The notes: generated by a model from the letters alone, not told the origin. Shown: positions 25,612-33,897, numbered from the stretch's first letter. The stretch is DNA of 42,276 nucleotides from Pseudonocardia sp. N23 (GCF_002583555.1 NZ_BEGX01000051.1:1-42276); one strand, 5' to 3'. Program-made: numbers and translations.

Positions 25612-26333
25612 CGACCGTGGTCGACCAGGCTCTCGACGAGGGGCTGTCGGCCGATCTCGCCGCGGCGTCGTTCGCACTGGCCCGTGGGTTCTCGGCCGGT
25701 GCCACGATGTGGTGCCTGGCGCCGGCATGGGAACCGCACGCGCAGCACATCGCCGTCGAGTTCGTGCACCCGGTGATCGTGGGGAAGAAGGCCCTGCCCG
25801 CGGTGGCGCTGACCGGACGGGACCTCGTGGGGACCGCCCGCGTGTCGGTCCGCTCCGGCGACATCGTGGTCGCGGTGGCGAGTGCAGCCGACGCGGAGGT
25901 CCGCGCCATCATGCGTCGGGCTCCGGCCTGGGGTGCCACCACGATCTGGATCGGCAGCGGAGCGCGGCCGCCCGCGGGCGCGGCCGACCACGTGCTGTGG
26001 ATCGACGATCCCGACCCACGGGTGCCGGCGACGGGCGGGTTCGTGCTGCTCTACCACCTGCTCTGGGAGCTGACGCACGTGTGTTTCGAGCACCCCGGCC
26101 TGCTGGTGGCCGATCCCGCGGAGTGCACCGACGAGGTGTGCATCACGTGCAGCGACGAGGGGAGGCTCGGCGAGGTCGTGTCGCCGTCCAGGTCCGGATC
26201 GGCCAGGGTCCGTACCGCAGAGGGCATCGAGTCGGTCGCGACCGTGCTCGTCGAGCCGGTCGAGCCCGGCCAGCTCCTGCTCGTACACGCGGGCATGGCG
26301 ATCAGCACGGTGCGCGAGGAGGACGGCGAATGA
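25608..26333 (+). CDS. SIS-like domain fused to a HypC-type domain
   Basis: The 241-residue protein has two parts. Residues about 15-155 look like a sugar isomerase (SIS/GmhA-like) fold (SGDIVVAVASAADAEVRAIM, then GATTIWIGSG), though glycine-rich ligand motifs are weak. Residues about 172-241 form a HypC/HupF domain: VCITC (C178, C181), then VEPGQLLLVHAGMAISTV. In free-standing relatives this domain begins with MC, so here it is internal, and its N-terminal Cys cannot be exposed unless the protein is cut. It overlaps hypC and the SIS gene by 4 nt each. The biochemical role is unknown. Confidence 0.82.
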   Translation: MTTVVDQALDEGLSADLAAASFALARGFSAGATMWCLAPAWEPHAQHIAVEFVHPVIVGKKALPAVALTGRDLVGTARVSVRSGDIVVAVASAADAEVRAIMRRAPAWGATTIWIGSGARPPAGAADHVLWIDDPDPRVPATGGFVLLYHLLWELTHVCFEHPGLLVADPAECTDEVCITCSDEGRLGEVVSPSRSGSARVRTAEGIESVATVLVEPVEPGQLLLVHAGMAISTVREEDGE

Positions 26334-26998
26334 CACAGCCGACCGGGGCCGGAGAGGCGACCGATTTCCTCTACCCCTTCATCGATGCGCAGGAACGTGA
26401 CCCCCAGCCCCTGCTCGCCGACCTCGCGGCGTCGGCGCGCGCCAAGGCCGTCGAGAGCGCGACGTTGCGCCGGGCCACGCTGGAGGCAGGCGCGGACGGG
26501 CTGGCGGCAGCCGGCGCTGAGATGGCGCGGCGGTTCGCTGCGGGCGGGCGGCTGTTCACCTTCGGGAACGGCGGAAGCTCGACCGACGCCGGCACGCTGG
26601 CCGCCCTGTTCGCCCGTCCTCCCGAGGGGCGCGCGCTGCCTGCCTGGTCGCTGACCGCCGACCAGGCGATCCTCACCGCTCTGGGCAACGACGTCGGTTT
26701 CGAGCTCGTGTTCGCCCGGCAGCTGATCGCCCGGGGCGACGCCGGGGACATCGCGGTGGCGATGTCGACCAGCGGCAGCTCTGCCGATCTGACCGCCGGG
26801 CTGCGGGAAGCGAAGCGGCGCGGCATGTACACCGTCGGCTTCGCGGGCTACGACGGGGGGCAGTTCGCCGCGAGCCGCGATGTCGACGTGTGTTTCGTGG
26901 TTCGCTCGCAGAGCGTGCACCGCATCCAGGAGTCGCAAGCGCTGTTGGGCTATCAGCTGTGGGCCACGGTGCACGAGCACGGGACGGACGAGTCATGA
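26330..26998 (+). CDS. SIS-domain (GmhA-like) protein of the hydrogenase operon
   Basis: The 222-residue protein resembles phosphoheptose isomerase GmhA. It has FGNGGSSTDA (78-87) and MSTSGSSADL (145-154), the two Ser/Gly-rich loops that bind sugar phosphate. No other sugar or lipopolysaccharide gene is nearby, and actinomycetes do not use GmhA for lipopolysaccharide. It overlaps the SIS-HypC fusion upstream and hypE downstream by 4 nt each. A function in cofactor synthesis or in binding a small ligand for the HypC partner is possible but unproved. Confidence 0.85.
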   Translation: MTQPTGAGEATDFLYPFIDAQERDPQPLLADLAASARAKAVESATLRRATLEAGADGLAAAGAEMARRFAAGGRLFTFGNGGSSTDAGTLAALFARPPEGRALPAWSLTADQAILTALGNDVGFELVFARQLIARGDAGDIAVAMSTSGSSADLTAGLREAKRRGMYTVGFAGYDGGQFAASRDVDVCFVVRSQSVHRIQESQALLGYQLWATVHEHGTDES

Positions 26999-28107
26999 GC
27001 GGGACGGTCAGCGAGTACCTGTCGTCAGGTCCGACCTTCGCCGAGGGTGAGGTCATCGACCGGATCGAGGCGTTCCGCAGGCGCCGACCGCGGCTGCGCG
27101 ACGAGATCGTGACGCTGGCCCACGGCGCGGGCGGGAAGTCGTCGGCGGCGCTGGTGGACGCGGTGTTCGTCGAGGCGTTCCGCAACCCGCTGCTCGAGTC
27201 GCTCGGCGACGGCGCCGTGGTCACGCTGCCCAGCGGCGAGCGGCTGGCGATGTCCACCGACTCGTTCGTGGTGCAGCCCCTGCGCTTCCCCGGTGGTTCG
27301 ATCGGGCATCTGGCCGTGCACGGCACCGTCAACGACCTGGCGATGGCCGGAGCGGTGCCGTCGTGGGTCTCGGCGGCGTTCGTGCTCGAGGAGGGCTTCC
27401 CGATCGCGGAGCTCAAGGAGATCGTCGCCGACATGGCCGCCGCGGCTGCCGCTGCGGGCGTGCAGATCATCACGGGCGACACCAAGGTCGTGCCGAAGGG
27501 CGCGGCCGACGGGCTGTTCATCACCACCGCCGGCATCGGTGTCGTGCCGGCCGGACGGGAGCTGTCGGCGGCCGCGGTGCGCCCCGGAGACAAGGTCCTG
27601 CTCTCCGGGACGATGGGCGACCACGGGATGGCCGTCATGCTCGCCCGTGGCGATCTCGCGATCGAGGCCGACATCCGCTCGGACACGGCGGCGGTGAGCC
27701 CGCTGGTCGAGGCACTGATGGCGGCTGCTCCGTCCACCCGGTGGATGCGCGACCCGACCCGTGGCGGTGTCGGGACCGTCTGCAACGAGCTGGCTCAGGC
27801 CAGCGGTCTGGGTGTCGTGCTCGACGAGCAGCGGCTCCCTGTGCGGCCGGTGGTGAACGGGGCGTGCGAGATGCTCGGCATCGACCCGCTCTACGTCGCC
27901 AACGAGGGCAAGTTTTTGGCCGTCGTGGCACCGGACGAGGCCGAGGCCGGCCTGACGGCGCTGCGATCGCAGCCGCTCGGTGACGGTGCCGCAGAGATCG
28001 GCACGGTCGTTGCGGAGCCGGAGGCGACCGTGGTGCTCCGCACCGGCTTCGGCGGCACCCGGATCGTCGACATGCTCGTCGGCGACCCGCTGCCGCGAAT
28101 CTGCTGA
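26995..28107 (+). CDS. hypE: Hydrogenase maturation protein HypE
   Basis: HypE dehydrates the carbamoyl group received from HypF on its C-terminal cysteine to a thiocyanate, the source of the cyanide ligands. The 370-residue protein ends in PRIC, so the essential C-terminal Cys is intact. It has the PurM-type ATP-binding pattern (LAHGAGGKSS, VNDLAMAGAVPSW, TRGGVGTVCNE). A 35-residue extension before the usual start of the fold is slightly longer than in many relatives. ATGA overlaps the SIS gene, and hypC copy 2 follows after 16 nt. Confidence 0.97.
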   Translation: MSGTVSEYLSSGPTFAEGEVIDRIEAFRRRRPRLRDEIVTLAHGAGGKSSAALVDAVFVEAFRNPLLESLGDGAVVTLPSGERLAMSTDSFVVQPLRFPGGSIGHLAVHGTVNDLAMAGAVPSWVSAAFVLEEGFPIAELKEIVADMAAAAAAAGVQIITGDTKVVPKGAADGLFITTAGIGVVPAGRELSAAAVRPGDKVLLSGTMGDHGMAVMLARGDLAIEADIRSDTAAVSPLVEALMAAAPSTRWMRDPTRGGVGTVCNELAQASGLGVVLDEQRLPVRPVVNGACEMLGIDPLYVANEGKFLAVVAPDEAEAGLTALRSQPLGDGAAEIGTVVAEPEATVVLRTGFGGTRIVDMLVGDPLPRIC

Positions 28108-28123
28108 GAGAGGACTTGTCACC

Positions 28124-28396
28124 ATGTGCCTGGGAATTCCGGGACGGATCGTGGAGATCACCGACGCGGTGAACTTCCTGGCGAAGGTCGACGTCAGCGG
28201 CGTGCAGCGCACGATCAGTGTGCGGCTGCTGGAGAAGGACATGCCCGAACCCGACGAGTGGGTGCTGGTCCACGTCGGGTTCGCCATGGCGAAGATCGAC
28301 GAGACCGAGGCGCTGCTCACGTTGGCAGCGGTGCAGAAGCTCGGTACGGCCTACGACGACGAGATCGACGCCTTCGACACGTCGTCGATCATCTGA
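28124..28396 (+). CDS. hypC: Hydrogenase maturation chaperone HypC, second copy
   Basis: The 90-residue protein starts MCLGIPGRIVEI with C2 and contains VLVHVGFAMAKIDE, the conserved C-terminal signature. It precedes hypD, the usual hypCD order, so this copy is the more likely HypD partner. GAGAGAGGA lies upstream of the ATG. A 14-bp sequence at the end of this gene is repeated just after its stop. Confidence 0.95.
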   Translation: MCLGIPGRIVEITDAVNFLAKVDVSGVQRTISVRLLEKDMPEPDEWVLVHVGFAMAKIDETEALLTLAAVQKLGTAYDDEIDAFDTSSII

Positions 28397-28415
28397 CTGT
28401 CTCGATCATCTGACT
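28385..28415 (+). repeat. 14-bp direct repeat at the end of hypC copy 2
   Basis: TCGATCATCTGACT occurs at 28385-28398, spanning the last codons and stop of hypC copy 2, and again at 28402-28415 in the hypC-hypD gap. The perfect copies are 17 bp apart and look like a small tandem duplication. Confidence 0.8.
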
Positions 28416-28427
28416 ACGGAGTCCACC

Positions 28428-29573
28428 ATGCGTTTCGTCGACGAGTTCCGCGACCCGGCGGCCGCCCGGGCGTTGCTGGGGGCCATCACGAAGCTCGCAG
28501 CCGCCGCCGGTGACGGCGAGCAGTTCAAGTTCATGGAGGTGTGCGGAGGGCACACCCACACGATCTACCGGCACGGCATCGAGCACCTGCTGCCGGACAG
28601 CGTCGAGCTGGTGCACGGTCCCGGTTGCCCGGTGTGCGTGATACCGATGGGCCGGATCGACGACGCAATCTGGCTGGCCGGGCAGCCGGACGTGATCTTC
28701 ACCTGTTTCGGCGACATGATGCGCGTCCCGGGATCCGGCGGAAGCCTGCTCGACGCCAAGGCCCGCGGCGCGGACGTGCGGTTCGTGTACTCGCCCCTGG
28801 ACGCGCTGAAGCTCGCCGTCGACAACCCCGGCAAGCAGGTCGTCTTCTTCGCCATCGGCTTCGAGACCACCGCGCCGTCCACGGCGGTGACGCTGGTCCG
28901 GGCCCGCGAGCTGGGCGTCACGAACTTCAGCGTCTTCTGCAACCACGTCACGATCGTGCCGCCGATCAAGGCGATCCTGGACTCACCCGACCTGCGGCTG
29001 TCGGGGTTCCTCGGTCCGGGGCACGTCTCGACCGTCGTCGGGAACCGGCCCTACCGGTTCGTGCCCGAGGTCTACGGCAAGCCCATCGTCGTCGCCGGGT
29101 TCGAGCCGCTGGACATCCTCGCCTCCGTTGCGATGCTGCTGCGGCAGATCAACGAGGGCCGCTGCGAGGTGGAGAACCAGTACTCGCGGGTGGTGCACCC
29201 GGAGGGCAATCCCGCGGCACTCGCCCTGATGGGACAGGTGTTCGCGCTGCGCCCGCACTTCGAGTGGCGCGGGCTCGGCTTCATCTCCCAGAGCGCGCTG
29301 AAGCTGCACGACGACTTCGCCGAGTTCGACGCCGAGCTGCGGTATGCGATGCCCGGCATCCGGGTGGCCGACCCGAAGTCCTGCCAGTGCGGCGAGGTGC
29401 TCAAGGGCGTGCTCAAACCGTGGGAGTGCAAGGTGTTCGGCACCGCGTGCACCCCGGAGACCCCGATCGGCACCTGCATGGTGTCGCCGGAGGGGGCGTG
29501 CGCGGCCTACTACAACTTCGGTCGGCTGCACCGCGACGCCGCTGCGCTGGTGGGGCAGGCAGGGTTGTCGTGA
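28428..29573 (+). CDS. hypD: Hydrogenase maturation iron-sulfur protein HypD
   Basis: HypD is the scaffold with a [4Fe-4S] cluster on which Fe(CN)2CO is assembled with HypC. The 381-residue protein has the conserved C39 in EVCGGHTHT, C67/C70 in GPGCPVC, the GFETTAPSTA motif, and C-terminal cluster cysteines in SCQCGEVL, ECKVFGTAC and GTCMVSPEGAC. Length and order are typical. The stop overlaps the GTG start of the next gene (GTGA). Confidence 0.97.
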   Translation: MRFVDEFRDPAAARALLGAITKLAAAAGDGEQFKFMEVCGGHTHTIYRHGIEHLLPDSVELVHGPGCPVCVIPMGRIDDAIWLAGQPDVIFTCFGDMMRVPGSGGSLLDAKARGADVRFVYSPLDALKLAVDNPGKQVVFFAIGFETTAPSTAVTLVRARELGVTNFSVFCNHVTIVPPIKAILDSPDLRLSGFLGPGHVSTVVGNRPYRFVPEVYGKPIVVAGFEPLDILASVAMLLRQINEGRCEVENQYSRVVHPEGNPAALALMGQVFALRPHFEWRGLGFISQSALKLHDDFAEFDAELRYAMPGIRVADPKSCQCGEVLKGVLKPWECKVFGTACTPETPIGTCMVSPEGACAAYYNFGRLHRDAAALVGQAGLS

Positions 29574-30328
29574 CGGCCACAGCGGGGACGGACACGCGCG
29601 GGACGCAGTTGTTCGCGCGCTACGCCTTCGCACCCAACGCGCTCGGCTACTGCGGTCCACCGGACGCCGCGGCGTTGCGGCGCGGCTCCGACGCCGACGT
29701 GCGGGCGGCCGCGAGACGGTTCTCCGGCGCCTGGCCCTACCTGCAGGTGCTCTCGCGGATGACCGGGATCGAGGACCCGATGGATCACCGGCTGGTCGAG
29801 TCGTACTGGCTGGGCGGGGGTGTCGGGGCCGATCTCGATCCGCAGGAGTTCGGCACGGAGCTGCTCGCCGTCATCGGTCCGCAGGCCGGCCACTACTGGG
29901 CGCACCTGTCCCCCGAGCTGCTGCGGGAGGCAGCCGGTAACCACTGCTTCCACGTCTTCGGGGTCTACCCGTGGTCCCGGCTGCTCGGCACGGGACACGA
30001 CGATCAGCCGTTGCACGTCCTGGACAGCTGCCGGATCTCCTGGGGAACCGTGCTCTCCCGCGACGAGGGCGATGCGCAGGTGCGGTCCCGGCAGCTCGAG
30101 ATCCGCTCGGGCATGCTCACGATGTCCGCACCCGCGGTGACCCGGGTGTCGGTCCGGGTCGACGGGTACAGCGCGGTGCCGGATCTCGCCGTCGGTGACG
30201 AGGTGGCTGTGCACTGGGGTCAGGTCTGCGACCGGCTCGAACCGCGCCAGGTTCGCGCGCTGGAGGCCGGCACCGTGCGCCAGCTGCGCGTCACCAATCA
30301 GCGACTCGGCGAAGAGCGCTCCCGGTGA
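29570..30328 (+). CDS. DUF6390-like hydrogenase-operon protein
   Basis: The 252-residue protein has a distinctive N-terminus (LFARYAFAPNALGYCGPPDA) and a central motif NHCFHVFGVYPWSRLL. It resembles the actinobacterial DUF6390 family, whose function is not known; that match is from memory. C28 and the C/H-rich centre could bind metal. No membrane or signal segment is seen. It overlaps hypD upstream and the next gene downstream by 4 nt each, so it belongs to the operon and probably to assembly. Confidence 0.7.
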   Translation: MTATAGTDTRGTQLFARYAFAPNALGYCGPPDAAALRRGSDADVRAAARRFSGAWPYLQVLSRMTGIEDPMDHRLVESYWLGGGVGADLDPQEFGTELLAVIGPQAGHYWAHLSPELLREAAGNHCFHVFGVYPWSRLLGTGHDDQPLHVLDSCRISWGTVLSRDEGDAQVRSRQLEIRSGMLTMSAPAVTRVSVRVDGYSAVPDLAVGDEVAVHWGQVCDRLEPRQVRALEAGTVRQLRVTNQRLGEERSR

Positions 30329-31167
30329 GGCCACGGATCCTCCAGTCCGACGGCCAGATCGGCTTCCGGTGGGCGACCCCGGACGGGCGGCCGAGCACGC
30401 TGCAGGCACTGGTGATCGACGACGACGAGGCGGACCGGCTGGTCGCCACACACCTGGCCGCCCTCGACGACGCGCTGATCATCGCCGCGGAGCGGTTCGG
30501 AGATCTTCTCGGCGGCGGGCGCCGCCCGGCCGATCACGGGGAGCGGGAGGGGCTGCTGGAGCTGCACCGCGCCCTGGACCGGCTCTGTCACGAGTTCGCG
30601 CTCGCGGTCGAGCTCACCGGCATCGCTACGGACGTCCGAGCCGGCCAGATCATCGGCACCGCGGCACTGTTCTCCATCCGGGCCAGGCTTCCCCTGGACC
30701 TGCTCGGTCCCGCCCCCTTCGACGGCGAGCTCGACGATCCCGTGGTGGGTATGGTCGGTGGATTCGGGGAGATGGTCCAGGTCGATCCCGACAGGCCATG
30801 GGCCGGCGGCCGATGGATCGTGCGGACGGAATCCGGCATGCGGTACCCGTTGACCCTGTCGACACTGCTGTTCGACAGCTCGGGCACGAACAAGGATGCT
30901 GCCCGGCAGGAACACCGCGATGCGCTCCGGTCGGTGATGGCGGGAGCGGAGTCGGAGGGCGCCGACCCGTTCGCCGTGGCATGCGCACTCGACTGGTTGC
31001 TCTACGACTTCCTGATGGCGCACCGCGAGGGCCCCGACAGCGCGGCGATCGTGCTGGCGAACGGCCAGGAGCGGGACGCCGGTCTGATCGTCACCGCCGC
31101 GGCGGCGTCGATCGTGGCGCGCGCCGGCTTCGACCCGGGACTCGTCGGGCTCTCACCCCGGTCGTGA
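30325..31167 (+). CDS. Hypothetical protein, last gene of the hydrogenase operon
   Basis: The 280-residue protein has natural composition, with helical segments (HRALDRLCHEFALAVELTG) and a hydrophobic stretch TAALFSIRARLPLDLLGP around residues 110-130. I recognise no family. The GTG start overlaps the preceding stop (GTGA). It ends the co-directional run, and downstream DNA is made of relics. Position suggests an assembly or accessory role for the hydrogenase, without direct evidence. Confidence 0.75.
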   Translation: MRPRILQSDGQIGFRWATPDGRPSTLQALVIDDDEADRLVATHLAALDDALIIAAERFGDLLGGGRRPADHGEREGLLELHRALDRLCHEFALAVELTGIATDVRAGQIIGTAALFSIRARLPLDLLGPAPFDGELDDPVVGMVGGFGEMVQVDPDRPWAGGRWIVRTESGMRYPLTLSTLLFDSSGTNKDAARQEHRDALRSVMAGAESEGADPFAVACALDWLLYDFLMAHREGPDSAAIVLANGQERDAGLIVTAAAASIVARAGFDPGLVGLSPRS

Positions 31168-31239
31168 GTGTGATGCTGACCTCGACGAAGTCGTCGGCGG
31201 CGAAGCGGGCGTTGCGCTCGACCAGCTCCCGGCCGGAGG

Positions 31240-31585
31240 TCACGGCGCCACGACGGTCTCGACGAGACCGGACTCCCCGACGTCGAAGCAGGCAGCCAGC
31301 ATCTCCGGCCGACCCTCCAGCCGGGTGATCCCGCAGTCGCTGCGGGGCAGGACCACGAGCTCTCACCCGGGCACGAGATCGCCACCCGCGGCCTGTCTCA
31401 CCGCACGGAGCTTCACCGGCCACCGCCGCCGGGGTGATGTGTCCGCCGACGTTGCGGATCGCAGCGTCCTCGCCCGGCTCGGTTCCCAGGACGTCGGTCG
31501 GGCCGACGCGGGTCGACACAGCCGATCACGGTCGCCTTCAGCAACGGCATCATGCGCAGGCCCGCTGTGAAACGGTCCGCAACAG
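31240..31585 (-). pseudogene. Beta-carbonic anhydrase relic
   Basis: Three pieces of a beta-carbonic anhydrase follow in order on the minus strand in different frames. These are MPLLKATVIGCVDPR (zinc-site CxDxR), then PTDVLGTEPGEDAAIRNVGG, then VVLPRSDCGITRLEGRPEML up to a stop at 31240. The zinc-site HxxC reads RSDC, so the His is lost. At least two frameshifts (near 31508 and 31385) disrupt the gene. Just beyond the stop, another frame reads GRELVERNARFAADDF, like a carbonic anhydrase N-terminus, which suggests a rearrangement. Confidence 0.7.
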
Positions 31586-31586
31586 T

Positions 31587-31640
31587 CAGTCCAGATTCGG
31601 AGATCCCGAAACTCTTCGCGATGGCGGCGATCGACTGGCG
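31587..31640 (-). pseudogene. Transposase-like helix-turn-helix fragment
   Basis: The minus strand encodes RQSIAAIAKSFGISESGL, closely similar to the helix-turn-helix of IS3-type or related transposase first frames (IAKDFGISESCL-like). It runs straight into the carbonic anhydrase relic without a start or stop. Only about 18 residues are recognisable. Confidence 0.45.
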
Positions 31641-32133
31641 CCCTGGCGGGCGACGCGATCGTGCTCGCCCAGGCCGTCGAGAAGTCTGCAGGTGTCGTGG
31701 CTGGGGGCTAGGCTGGGCCCGATCGAGCGAGATTGGTCGTCCGGCACTGCGCCGGCCGATCATCAATGACGACACCCCAGACCCTGGTGGGCGCCCGCAG
31801 CGAGAAGTCGCCAGCGGCCGAAGGACGGGGATGACGAGTGTGTGCGCCATGCTGACGGCCGCTTCGCACACGCGCAGGGCCTGGCCTGGCCACCGCTGTC
31901 GGGCCTCCCGGCCCGGTCGGCCTGATCCGACAAACCGGACCCCTGCCACTGACCGAAATGGGGACACTGCATGGCGCGGTGACGGCTGGCCTCACCCTCG
32001 GCAGGGCAGGTCTTGCTCGACGCGACCGGGATGGTCGCCGACGACGAGATGGGCCTGCTCGTGCTGCCCGACACCGCCCTCTGGGCGGGAGGGCGCCCGG
32101 TTCGGCCGCACCGTCGGCGGTGACCGGGCAGAG
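31641..32133. other. Decayed stretch with an unidentified coding scrap
   Basis: No intact gene is visible. On the plus strand, about 31994-32122 reads QVLLDATGMVADDEMGLLVL followed by a short tail and a stop. It has protein-like composition and no recognised family. Confidence 0.35.
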
Positions 32134-32556
32134 ATGAGCGAAGCTGTGGCGTCGATCATTGTGCGGGCTGTCCTTCCCGATCCGGCAAGCCTGCGTCGGG
32201 AAGTCGGGTCCGCGGCGCGGGCACCGTCGGTGTACAGCTCCCTGCCGTGGCGGTGGCGTGCCGGCACCACCGACGGTGTGGATCTGTTCGCCGACCCGGA
32301 CCGGCACCTCATCACGATCGTCGCTGACGGGCGCGACCTGTTGCTCAGCTGCGGCGCAGCGCACCATCTCGTCGTTGCGCTGGCCGCGGCGTGGTCGGCG
32401 CAGGTCGAGCGGTTCCCCGATCCGGAGAACAGCGTTCATCTCGCCCGCGTGCGACCGATGGTCGCGGCGCCGGGCACGGGCACGGCACGGTTGGCCTGTG
32501 CGACCTCGCAGCGGCGCACCGACCGTCGGCGATTCAGCGTCGAGCCGGTCGACGAG
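32134..32556 (+). pseudogene. Acg/Rv2032-type nitroreductase, 5' fragment
   Basis: About 141 residues match the N-terminal half of actinobacterial Acg-family NAD(P)H nitroreductases. The matches include AARAPSVYSSLPWRWR (usually APSVHNTQPWRW), GVDLFADPDRHLITIVADGR, LLLSCGAAHHLVVALAA and QRRTDRRRFS. After about residue 141 the sequence loses all similarity and becomes Arg/Pro-rich. The full family is about 320 residues, so this is a truncated relic. Relatives in mycobacteria belong to hypoxia (DosR) regulons. Confidence 0.65.
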
Positions 32557-32629
32557 CGGTCTCGGCCACATCCTCGTCGAGTTGTGATGGCACCGCGCTG
32601 CCGTCAGCCGTCCGTCCGCACCGAATGCC

Positions 32630-32893
32630 TTGACCTACCCGGCACGTCCGAGCACGGTCACGCCGATCCCCTGGCCGCGGTCGGTCACCCAGCACTTCTG
32701 CGTCCAGGGCTGGGCCGGCATCGCAGAGTGGGGCGGGGTGTCCATGGCCACCGAGATCCACCGGGTTCAAACACGTCGAATGGATCGACAGCATCGAGTT
32801 CGTCGCCGACTTCGCCGAGCTCGGCGGCGCTTACGGCGGCTACAACCCCGACCACGAGTTCTTCGGCCACCGCCGAGCCCTCCGACAACCACC
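32630..32893 (+). pseudogene. Molybdopterin-dependent oxidoreductase fragment
   Basis: One frame gives VTQHFCVQGWAGIAEWGGVS, the typical Cys-containing motif near the molybdenum site of sulfite-oxidase-like (YedY-type) enzymes. After a frameshift near 32769, a second frame gives KHVEWIDSIEFVADF, then GGYNPDHEFFGHR, which resembles the C-terminal end of the same family. The middle section, about 70 residues, is deleted. It is a clear relic. Confidence 0.6.
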
Positions 32894-32935
32894 CACCCGA
32901 GAACCACGGACACGACGTTCGGAAGGTGTACGTCC

Positions 32936-33271
32936 ATGTCACAGAAGGCCTCGTTGACCGCCCTCACCCGCGAACAACTGGAGCTGGCCCGGGCCGCCTC
33001 CAGCGGGCGCAGCGCACGCACCGTGTTCGGCGGCCACGAACACGTGCTGCACCAGACCTTGATCGCGCTCGCCGCCGGCCGCGGCCTCGACGAGCACGAC
33101 GGTCCCGGCGACGCCACCGTGTACGTCCTGCACGGCCGGGTGCGCTTACGCGCCGGTACGGACGGGTGGGAAGGATTGGCCGGGGACCTGCTCACCGTGC
33201 CCGCTGCACGACACAGCCTCGACGCCCTCGAGGACTCCACCGTCCTGCTCACCGTCGCAAAACACAGCTGA
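32936..33271 (+). CDS. Small cupin-domain protein
   Basis: The 111-residue protein looks intact and forms a single cupin barrel: HEHVLHQTLIALAAGRGLDE, VYVLHGRVRLRAG, then GDLLTVPAARHSLDALEDST. Histidines H44, H46 and H99 or nearby could bind metal. GGAAGG lies about 9 nt before the ATG. Such proteins are common in actinomycetes and have no settled function. It survives among relics, so it may be recent or under selection. Confidence 0.75.
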   Translation: MSQKASLTALTREQLELARAASSGRSARTVFGGHEHVLHQTLIALAAGRGLDEHDGPGDATVYVLHGRVRLRAGTDGWEGLAGDLLTVPAARHSLDALEDSTVLLTVAKHS

Positions 33272-33657
33272 CGAGCTGAAGGGGACAGGGCGATGAACGC
33301 ATGCGCACAGGGCCGCCCGGTGAACCATGACCTCACCCACCTCGTGCCGGCCCCGTCGGGCCGGAGCTCCTCACCGGAGCTTGCGTGGGAGAACGAGGGT
33401 GGCCACCTCCTACCGGAGCGACCCGACGACGTCGCTCGGACGGGAACGGAAGCACCCCACGGGTCGCCGCGACCGCCGCGTGAGGGTATGCCCGGTCCAT
33501 CGAGTGGTGAGAAGAGCCAGTCGGCGCCCACGTAGAGGTCAAGCCCGGTAGTGCTGGCCGGCGAGTGTTGACGTGACCCCCGTCAGCCGGACAACTCGGT
33601 CTGTGTCGTGAGCTGTTGTACGCGCCAGTCGCTCCCGCTCAGCCGGGCAGCGACGGC
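33272..33657. other. Gap after the cupin gene
   Basis: A plus-strand frame at 33293-33535 (80 residues) follows AAGGGGACAG, but its composition is Pro/Ser-rich and not protein-like past the first 20 residues. I do not call it a gene. No RNA or repeat was seen. Confidence 0.4.
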
Positions 33658-33870
33658 TCAGCAGCAATGTCGTGTCCAGCCTTGGACGGGCCTGGCGAGG
33701 AGGTGGCGCAGCATCGGCTCCGAGCGACCCAGTTCGACCAAGTGAAGCTCGCTTGGCTGCATGATCCGTTGCTCTCCCGACTCCGTGAGGCGCAATCGCA
33801 CGGTCCGCGCGTCTTCGCTGTCGCGTACCCGTTCCAGCAGTCCGCCGGCCTGGGCTCACTGCCACGTCTC
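33658..33870 (-). pseudogene. MarR-family regulator, C-terminal fragment
   Basis: The minus strand encodes LLERVRDSEDARTVRLRLTE followed by a short helix and a stop at 33658. This matches the wing (D-x-R basic loop) and the following strand of MarR winged-helix proteins. The N-terminal half is missing. The fragment lies right beside the 17-bp palindrome at 33898-33914, which could be its former operator. Confidence 0.6.
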
Positions 33871-33897
33871 CCACTTGCATCAGGTCGCGATATTTTA

